This document shows positions 5,778-10,647 of a stretch of DNA of 10,647 nucleotides, piece after piece. The notes under the pieces were generated by a model. The model made no database searches, was not told where the DNA came from, and worked only from the letters and a program-made list of their open reading frames with translations. The DNA lies in assembly GCA_050942555.1 (NCBI GenBank), contig JBMNNN010000058.1:1-10647 (forward strand). Direction: 5' to 3'. A program made the translations under genes and the position numbers. Within the stretch, counting starts at the first letter, position 1; the number at the start of each line of letters is the position of its first letter. Source of the stretch: JAAYXU01 sp050942555 (GTDB lineage: Bacteria > Bacillota > Clostridia > Christensenellales > UMGS416).

Positions 5778-7109
5778 TTAGCCCTCGCCGCCGGTCGCCT
5801 CAGGAGAGGGGATGGGCGTAGGTGCGGGTGACGAGCCGGGCATCGCCCGCAGCGGCGTCGCCGCCTCATCGCCCACATGGCCTGTCATGTAGTCCCAAAC
5901 GGTTCTGAAATAGGATTCACTAAACGGCTTGTCGCTCAGCGACGGATCGTCGAGCACCGCGCCCACCGGCAGCACCCGGTACTGGTCGCCCGGCCTGCTG
6001 TCCCGAAAAACGCACACCGGGAGATAGCGGGCGTTGGACAGCGTGATTTCACCGGTCGCCCGGCTCTTGGTAACGTCCACATATCCGACGATGCCGCAGT
6101 CCCGGTACTGGAGAAAATCGTCCTTGAATATTTTGCGCTGGTTCGATACGAAATTTCCGAGCGACCAGAATACGAGACCCTGCCGCTGCGTGCCGTCGGG
6201 CGCTTGGGCTGAAACCCATTCGATCGGGTTGGCCAGATGCGTATGGTGCCCGAATATGACGTCTGCTCCGGCCGCTATGTATTTCTCCGCCAGCCTGCGT
6301 ATCTGGCCCGAAGGCCGTGTGGCGTACTCGTAGCCCCAGTGGAGCGACATTACGACGATGTCGGCGCCGGCTTTCCGCGCGGCCCGGATCATCGATACCA
6401 TGTCCTCGTCGTCATACGCGTCGCCCACCATATGGGCCACCGACTCCCGGTACCGGCTGTAGGTTCCGCTGACGATGCCGACCGTCACCTCGCCGCTTTG
6501 TATGAGAAATGGCTTCTCCCGCTGCTCGCGCGTCGCCCAGCTGCCTGTATGCGGGATTCCGTTCGCGTCCAGCTGCTCGAGCGTGCGCAGCAGTCCGTCG
6601 GCGCCCTTGTCGAGTATATGGTTATTTGCGGTGGTCAGCACATCAAAGCCCGCGGCGGCCAGCGCGGGAAGGATCTCGTCAGGCGTGTTGAAGCTGGGCC
6701 AGCCGTTGTATCCGGCCCTGTCGCCCGCTATCGGCGTCTCGAGGTTGCCGATCATCAGGTCCGGGTATTCCAGCGCCGGGCGGATCACGCCAAACCAGTG
6801 CGCGAACGCGTATTTTTCGCCCGTTCCCTCGTTTTTGGCGGTCTGACGCGCGTCGATGAGCTGCTTTTCGTGGCACATGATGTCGCCCGCGCCGCCCAGC
6901 GTGATGGTTACGAAGGCGGGCGTGGGCTCGGGCGTCGGGGTTGGTACCGGCGTGGGCGTAGGCGTCGGGGTCGGCTCGGGCGTGGGTATGGGCGTGGGCA
7001 TGGTGGTCACGGTCGGTGCGGGCGTTTGAGTCGCCTCGGGGAGCAGCAGTCCGCAGCCCGATAAAAGAAGCGCGGCGGCCAGTATCGACAGTAGCGCACA
7101 CGGTTTCAT
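5778..7109 (-). CDS. Lipoprotein with CapA-type metallophosphatase domain
   Basis: This encodes a 443-residue exported lipoprotein. A signal peptide ends in lipobox LSGC with lipidated Cys19. A (Thr-Pro)-rich stalk follows (28-64), then a PGA_cap/CapA domain (about 67-335). Calcineurin-like metal ligand motifs are GDIMCH (Asp76, His80), GNLE (Glu124), NNH (162-164), SLHWGYE (His257) and GHHTH (287-291), followed by SLGNFVSNQ. A second Pro-rich tail (428-438) closes the protein. CapA relatives take part in poly-gamma-glutamate capsule or surface polymer metabolism; no capBC genes are present, so a hydrolase acting on a surface polymer is more likely. ATG 7109 is preferred because it begins a classic lipoprotein signal with AAGGA 11 bases upstream; ATG 7121 (four residues longer) abuts that site. 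It lies 66 bases after the deacetylase and is probably in the same operon. Confidence 0.9.
   Translation of the reverse strand: MKPCALLSILAAALLLSGCGLLLPEATQTPAPTVTTMPTPIPTPEPTPTPTPTPVPTPTPEPTPAFVTITLGGAGDIMCHEKQLIDARQTAKNEGTGEKYAFAHWFGVIRPALEYPDLMIGNLETPIAGDRAGYNGWPSFNTPDEILPALAAAGFDVLTTANNHILDKGADGLLRTLEQLDANGIPHTGSWATREQREKPFLIQSGEVTVGIVSGTYSRYRESVAHMVGDAYDDEDMVSMIRAARKAGADIVVMSLHWGYEYATRPSGQIRRLAEKYIAAGADVIFGHHTHLANPIEWVSAQAPDGTQRQGLVFWSLGNFVSNQRKIFKDDFLQYRDCGIVGYVDVTKSRATGEITLSNARYLPVCVFRDSRPGDQYRVLPVGAVLDDPSLSDKPFSESYFRTVWDYMTGHVGDEAATPLRAMPGSSPAPTPIPSPEATGGEG
6918..7028 (-). repeat. (Thr-Pro)n stalk repeat in the CapA lipoprotein
   Basis: This stretch encodes residues 28-64, mostly Thr-Pro, Glu-Pro and Val-Pro pairs, from a degenerate six-base DNA repeat (GGCGTG/GGCGTC/GGCTCG on the plus strand). 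It separates the lipid anchor from the enzyme domain. A near-identical stalk occurs in the phosphodiester glycosidase gene at 9295-9417 in the same orientation. Confidence 0.9.
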
Positions 7110-7126
7110 ATCGGTTATCATCCTTC

Positions 7127-7143
7127 CGCCGGGAAGCCCGGCG
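7127..7143 (-). repeat. Hairpin in the leader of the CapA lipoprotein gene
   Basis: CGCCGGG (7127-7133) and CCCGGCG (7137-7143) form a seven-base-pair stem with a three-base loop. On the minus strand it ends directly before GAAGGA, the putative ribosome binding site. There is no U-run, so it is not a terminator. It may stabilise the processed message or set translation level within the operon. Confidence 0.5.
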
Positions 7144-7157
7144 CGTACTCGTTTTAT

Positions 7158-7188
7158 ATTGTATGAGCGGATCGGTCAGCGTATATTC
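7158..7188 (-). promoter_or_regulatory. Possible sigma-E-like promoter before the CapA lipoprotein gene
   Basis: The minus strand carries CATACAAT (7165-7158), the classic -10 of mother-cell sigma-E promoters, and upstream GAATATA (7188-7182) resembles its -35. The spacing is 16 bases, longer than the usual 13-15, and the -35 overlaps the end of the deacetylase gene. An internal sporulation promoter is possible but unproven. Confidence 0.25.
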
Positions 7189-8444
7189 TCGAAAAGATCG
7201 CCGCCCGCAGTATCGGGCCCGACCGCCGAATAAAAAAGCCCGTACTTCGCGGTCGAGTATTTACCGTCGTGCACCCGCACGATGTTCCAGTGAAGCTCCG
7301 ACACATGATGCTGGAGCGCTTCCTCGGCCACCTCGAACGCGGTTCGTCCTCCGAATCGCGCGAGCGGCACGTTCCAGTCCATCACGATCGGGTTCTCACG
7401 ATACAGGTGCAGATAGCATTTCTGCACCTGCCACGCGCCGTACCGCTGGGCCGATTCGGGGTACTGCGCGGGATCGGCCGCGGCCGCGACCGCCTGCTGC
7501 ACCGCCCAAGCGGTAAGCAGATGCGCGCCGTGAACATACTCGCCCTTCACGTCATGGGTGACCACGACCTCGGGCCGGAAGCGGCGGAACTGCTCGACGA
7601 TGTAGGCGACCGTCTTGTCCTTGCCGCCCCAAAACCTGGCGCACGCCTCGAGGGTCTCGCAGTGTCTGTCGGGGAAAGGGCCGAACACCGGGTAGGTTTC
7701 CACGCCGCTGGTCCACAGCGCGCCCAGCGCCTCGACCTCGCGCCGCCGCTCCTCCACCGTCATATAGACGACGACCGAGTCCCGCTGCTCCTCTCCGGCA
7801 TACCTCGGCAGCACGCCGCCGAAGAACACCGTTTCGTCGTCGGGATGGGCCGATATGACCATGAGTTCGGCGTCCCGGACAACGGGCTTCCAGCGCTCGA
7901 CCCAGTCGGGGAGGACGCCCGCTCCCAGCACGCGCAGCTCGAAGATGGCGGCGGCCTGCGCGCCGCTTTCCATCACGATGCGCGCGTGGCGGCGCGTCGT
8001 GTGCGACTCTATGAGACCGGCGGGCGCGACATCAAGCCCCAGCGCGCGCCCGGCTGCGTCGTCGAGCGGTATATACTCGTTCCGCGGCCCCTTCGCTCCA
8101 CCGATATACGCGTCGCTCCAGCGCTCGCCGTCGGCGGAGAGCTGTACGCGCCACTTCGCCGGGCGAACAGACCACGAAAGGTACAGCCCGCCCAGCGGCT
8201 CGCCGTCGGGGACGCGCAGCGCGACCCAGGATTCCTCGTCCGCTTCGGCCTTCCAGGCCGTGCCGGTGCTGCGGTCCTGCAGTCGCGACGTGGAGCCGTT
8301 GGACGCGGTGATCTTCGTCTCCCGCGTCAGATCCGCTGCCGCGGCCGACTGCTGCGTGTCGGCTGCGGCGGGCACGGGCTGCATGAGCGCGGCTGCCGCG
8401 ATGAGCAGCGCGCCGCAGCATCGCAATTTCCTACTCAAATTCAT
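7176..8444 (-). CDS. Exported PIG-L family deacetylase with N-terminal discoidin-like domain
   Basis: This encodes a 422-residue secreted protein. A signal peptide (about 1-28, cleavage after AAA) is followed by a beta-rich region (about 40-172) resembling an F5/8 type C (discoidin) carbohydrate-binding module. Then comes a PIG-L/LmbE domain (about 190-400). The zinc motif AHPDDE (199-204) supplies His200, Asp203 and the catalytic Asp202; the third ligand is His308 in GEYVHGAH (301-308); THD (296-298) is also conserved. Family members remove N-acetyl groups from GlcNAc-type substrates. The start ATG 8444 lies inside the last codons of the preceding gene (14-base overlap, different frame) with GGTGA six bases before it, so the two are translationally coupled. 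The exact glycan substrate is unknown; an outer-surface or spore-envelope amino sugar is inferred. Confidence 0.9.
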   Translation of the reverse strand: MNLSRKLRCCGALLIAAAALMQPVPAAADTQQSAAAADLTRETKITASNGSTSRLQDRSTGTAWKAEADEESWVALRVPDGEPLGGLYLSWSVRPAKWRVQLSADGERWSDAYIGGAKGPRNEYIPLDDAAGRALGLDVAPAGLIESHTTRRHARIVMESGAQAAAIFELRVLGAGVLPDWVERWKPVVRDAELMVISAHPDDETVFFGGVLPRYAGEEQRDSVVVYMTVEERRREVEALGALWTSGVETYPVFGPFPDRHCETLEACARFWGGKDKTVAYIVEQFRRFRPEVVVTHDVKGEYVHGAHLLTAWAVQQAVAAAADPAQYPESAQRYGAWQVQKCYLHLYRENPIVMDWNVPLARFGGRTAFEVAEEALQHHVSELHWNIVRVHDGKYSTAKYGLFYSAVGPDTAGGDLFENIR

Positions 8445-9489
8445 AATCGCTCACCGTTTTGAGATAGTGCATGAACAGCTCGTCGTCAAGGGGAACCCAT
8501 TCGGAGGTGCCGATATATAATATGTCGGGCTGATTGCGGTGGAACGCCCATTTTACGCCGCCATTATCCTCCGCGTGAGAGTTGAGGACCTCTCCCATGA
8601 ACACCATGCCGGTGCTCTGGCCGCCGTCGAAATTATAGGCGACCGTGCAGCCCAGCTCCTCAAAGAGCCGCGCGAACTCCTCGAGCGTCGCGCCTCTGCT
8701 GATCTTCCTCTGCCGTCCGTCTACGATGATGCCGTAGTAATACCCGGGCTCCACCATGCCCAGGCCGCTGCGGGGATTCAAGCTTTTCAACCCATGCGTG
8801 TACACATCTGGCGTGATCTGCCCGTCCTCGAGAAGCGGCGGCCCGAACGAGAACGTGGTGACGACTCCCGCGGCCAGCAGCGATTCGGGCGTCACGTCGT
8901 CGCCCTTGCGGTAAACGACCAGCTCGCCGCCCGGGTAGACCGCCATCATATTGTCGAGCAGCTTCGGGCGGAACACCCGTCCCTGACGAATGACAATGCC
9001 GGCCTTCGTATTGGCTGCATCGGTAAAATAGTCGATGTTGAGCGCGAAAATTGCTTTATGTTCAACGGCAATATCGTATACTTTCTGTCTTTTTGAAATT
9101 CGGGGATCATGGAAGGCGAATCCGGTTCTCAGGAACTTGTCGGGATCCTTCGTATGAATCTCGGCGATAAATGCCCAGCTTTCCATATAGTCGATATAGG
9201 TTTTCTCGATGCGCAGCCCAAGCTCCGGGCTTTTATAGACCCATTCGTTTTCGCCGTAGAGTATCGTCTCCCTGTCGGCGTAAAACTGCGCGTAGGGCTC
9301 GGGAGTCGGCATCGGCGTGGGGGAGGGCGTCGGAGTCGGCGTAGGCGTGGGAACCGGGGTGGGCGTGGGCGCGGCGGTGGGCGTCGCGGTCGCGGGGGAG
9401 GATGTGGGGGCAGGCGGTGACTGGTGACAGCCGGCCATGAGCAGCATGAGCGCCGCGAGAATGATGCAGCCTTTGCGGTTGCGGTTCAT
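8431..9489 (-). CDS. Lipoprotein with phosphodiester glycosidase (NAGPA) domain
   Basis: This encodes a 352-residue lipoprotein: signal peptide with lipobox MAGC (Cys21), Pro/Thr stalk (25-65), and a phosphodiester glycosidase domain (about 75-330, PF09992 type). Typical motifs are ALNIDYF (149-155), FSFGPPLLEDG (213-223), NPRSGLGM (238-245), IIVDGR (254-259) and AYNFDGGQSTGM (284-295), which holds the conserved Asp-Gly-Gly. The best-known relative is the lysosomal enzyme that cleaves GlcNAc from a GlcNAc-phosphodiester; bacterial members are thought to act on phosphodiester-linked sugars in surface polymers. GGAGA lies eight bases before ATG 9489 and a good promoter lies upstream. It is the first gene of the probable operon with the PIG-L deacetylase and the CapA lipoprotein. 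The natural substrate cannot be read from the sequence. Confidence 0.92.
   Translation of the reverse strand: MNRNRKGCIILAALMLLMAGCHQSPPAPTSSPATATPTAAPTPTPVPTPTPTPTPSPTPMPTPEPYAQFYADRETILYGENEWVYKSPELGLRIEKTYIDYMESWAFIAEIHTKDPDKFLRTGFAFHDPRISKRQKVYDIAVEHKAIFALNIDYFTDAANTKAGIVIRQGRVFRPKLLDNMMAVYPGGELVVYRKGDDVTPESLLAAGVVTTFSFGPPLLEDGQITPDVYTHGLKSLNPRSGLGMVEPGYYYGIIVDGRQRKISRGATLEEFARLFEELGCTVAYNFDGGQSTGMVFMGEVLNSHAEDNGGVKWAFHRNQPDILYIGTSEWVPLDDELFMHYLKTVSDYEFE
9295..9417 (-). repeat. (Thr-Pro)n stalk repeat in the phosphodiester glycosidase lipoprotein
   Basis: This stretch encodes residues 25-65, alternating Thr/Ala/Ser/Val with Pro, from a degenerate six-base repeat. It is in the same orientation as, and similar in DNA and protein to, the stalk at 6918-7028, so the two form imperfect direct repeats about 2.3 kb apart. 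Confidence 0.9.
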
Positions 9490-9541
9490 AGGAATCTCTC
9501 CGTATCGATATGATGTTTACGTGCGTCAAAACGCAGGAGAT

Positions 9542-9570
9542 AGTATACCATATCGCGGACAAATGCGCAA
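9542..9570 (-). promoter_or_regulatory. Sigma-A-type promoter of the NAGPA/PIG-L/CapA operon
   Basis: On the minus strand TTGCGC (9570-9565) and TATACT (9547-9542) are 17 bases apart, and TGG before the -10 makes it an extended -10 element. Transcription would start near 9535, giving about 45 bases of leader to ATG 9489. It lies in the 140-base gap after the SIS gene, so this operon can be expressed independently of it. No good terminator was found for the SIS gene in the gap, only an unpaired T7 run. Confidence 0.65.
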
Positions 9571-9629
9571 AAACTATATCAGAAAAAAACCATTCATCCT
9601 CACAGCCGATAGCCGGGTTTGCGACATGC

Positions 9630-10647
9630 TTACAGCCGTATCCACGGATCCAGCCCATCGGGATGGTCGGGATCGCGTCCCAGCTCCTCGGCCTTCCGGC
9701 AGGCCAGCATCTGGCACAGATTCAGGAACTGCAGCGCGGCCGCCGCGCCGGGCAGCGGTTGCTGCGGCTGTATAAAGAGCGCGGCGCCGCAGTCGTCATC
9801 CACCGCGTGACCCGCGTCGTACACGACCAGCTGCGCGCCGCGGTCGGCGATGTCGCGTATGAGGCTGGTAGCCAGCCCGTCGGGGTTTGTGTCCGCAAGC
9901 GCGATCACCAGCGTCCGGGGTCCGATCCGCGACATCGGGCCGTGCCGTACGTCCAGCAGGTGATAGGCGCTGGCCGGCAGCCCGGCGATCTCGATTACGG
10001 CCATCGCACCCTCCATCGCCAGGCCGTAGGCTGCGCCGTCGGCCAGCGTCACGACCTCGTCCCAGGGCAGGCGGGCCAGCCGGGCGGCTTCGGGGGCGTG
10101 CGCGCCGATAAAGCGGTCGCCGTCCGCGATGACCGCGTCAAGCGCGCGCAGCAGCGCCTCGTCGTCTCCCGCGAACGCGGCCAGCATCACAAGCGCCAGA
10201 TACAGGCAGCTGACGGTCCGGGTCTGGCATACGCTGTGGTCGAACGCCCAGGGCATCGGTAGCGCCAGCTCCGACAGCGCGGCAAGCGGCGTGTCCTCCG
10301 CCGCGATGATCCCCAGCGTCCGGGCGTCAAAGCGCTCCCGGGCGTAGCGGACAGCGCGGATCACCTCGCTGGTCCTGCCCGACCGGGAGGGCGCGATGAG
10401 CGGCGCGTCGCGCAGCATGGGTTCGTACTCCTCCGCGTGGAGCAGCACGTCCCCTGCGGCCGCCGCGACGGCGGGGCGGCGGCCGATCGTGCGCATCGCG
10501 GCCGCTCCCGCGACGCACAGACAGTAGCCCGAGCCGCAGCCCAGATAGACCGCGGGCCTGCGGGCCTTCCCGATCCACTGCGCGAGCGCATCGCGGCGCG
10601 CGCCGACGCTGCTGCGGGCCGCGCGCAGCGCATCGTACTGGGTGACG
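9630..10647 (-). CDS. SIS-domain sugar-phosphate enzyme (partial, N-terminus outside window)
   Basis: The reading frame is open to the right edge of the window, giving 338 visible residues; the family usually has only a short segment before this point, so perhaps 10-25 residues are missing. It has the double SIS layout of GlmS isomerase, AgaS and FrlB-type enzymes that isomerise or deaminate amino-sugar or fructosamine phosphates. The first SIS motif is LGCGSGYC (35-42 of the visible part), the second is PSRSGRTSEV (86-95), followed by QTRTVSCLYLAL (141-152), GLAMEGAMAVIEIAG with Glu212 and Glu219, VRHGPM (233-238) and a C-terminal DPDHP tail (325-329). The glutaminase domain of GlmS is absent at least from the visible part. 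An internal ATG (10496) would cut off the first SIS motif and is not the true start. The substrate is unresolved. Confidence 0.85.
   Translation of the reverse strand, partial: VTQYDALRAARSSVGARRDALAQWIGKARRPAVYLGCGSGYCLCVAGAAAMRTIGRRPAVAAAAGDVLLHAEEYEPMLRDAPLIAPSRSGRTSEVIRAVRYARERFDARTLGIIAAEDTPLAALSELALPMPWAFDHSVCQTRTVSCLYLALVMLAAFAGDDEALLRALDAVIADGDRFIGAHAPEAARLARLPWDEVVTLADGAAYGLAMEGAMAVIEIAGLPASAYHLLDVRHGPMSRIGPRTLVIALADTNPDGLATSLIRDIADRGAQLVVYDAGHAVDDDCGAALFIQPQQPLPGAAAALQFLNLCQMLACRKAEELGRDPDHPDGLDPWIRL

Noticed and set aside
6900..7030. Minisatellite or CRISPR-like repeat
   Set aside because: The six-base periodicity is explained by Thr-Pro codons in a lipoprotein stalk; there are no spacers.
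7269..8462. 397-codon plus-strand frame opposite the deacetylase
   Set aside because: Arg/His/Gly-rich shadow translation without a domain; the minus strand carries intact catalytic motifs.
9573..9629. Terminator after the SIS gene
   Set aside because: A T7 run exists on the minus strand, but no adjacent stem longer than three base pairs was found before it.

Overview
The window looks like a chromosomal piece of a G+C-rich, spore-forming member of the Bacillota, probably class Clostridia. The evidence is the gene families (a YhaM-type exoribonuclease, a CotF-type coat protein, a YugP-type zinc peptidase, a YhcV-like CBS protein), strong GGAGG-type ribosome binding sites, and lipoproteins with long Thr-Pro linkers. 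Coding DNA appears to be above 60% G+C by eye. The taxon is inferred from families only.

Bases 1-945 contain no convincing protein gene. They hold a perfect 32-bp G+C palindrome (35-66), a noticeably A+T-richer stretch (about 100-510), a run of mutually compatible stems that could be a structured RNA (517-762), and a small cluster of DnaA-box-like 9-mers (839-875). This is the least explained part of the window.

The plus-strand block 946-4116 encodes a PfkB-family sugar-phosphate kinase, a homoserine kinase translationally coupled to it (ATGA overlap), a two-CBS-domain protein whose ribosome binding site can be folded away by an upstream complement, and a membrane zinc metallopeptidase with its own extended -10 promoter. 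A hairpin terminator at 4127-4162 separates this block from the converging minus-strand genes.

The minus-strand block 10647-4173 encodes, in transcription order: a SIS-domain sugar-phosphate enzyme (5' end outside the window); a lipoprotein with a phosphodiester glycosidase (NAGPA) domain; an exported PIG-L deacetylase overlapping it by 14 bases; a CapA-type metallophosphatase lipoprotein; the YhaM exoribonuclease with its own promoter; and the CotF-like coat protein, which may have a forespore-type promoter.

The most coherent functional theme is the trio NAGPA, PIG-L and CapA. All three are exported, two share near-identical (Thr-Pro)n stalks, and their predicted chemistries (phosphodiester glycosidase, amide deacetylase, metallophosphatase-fold hydrolase) could act on one surface or spore glycan. 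This is inference from families and gene order. No recognised defence system, CRISPR array, phage, insertion sequence, rRNA or tRNA was seen.
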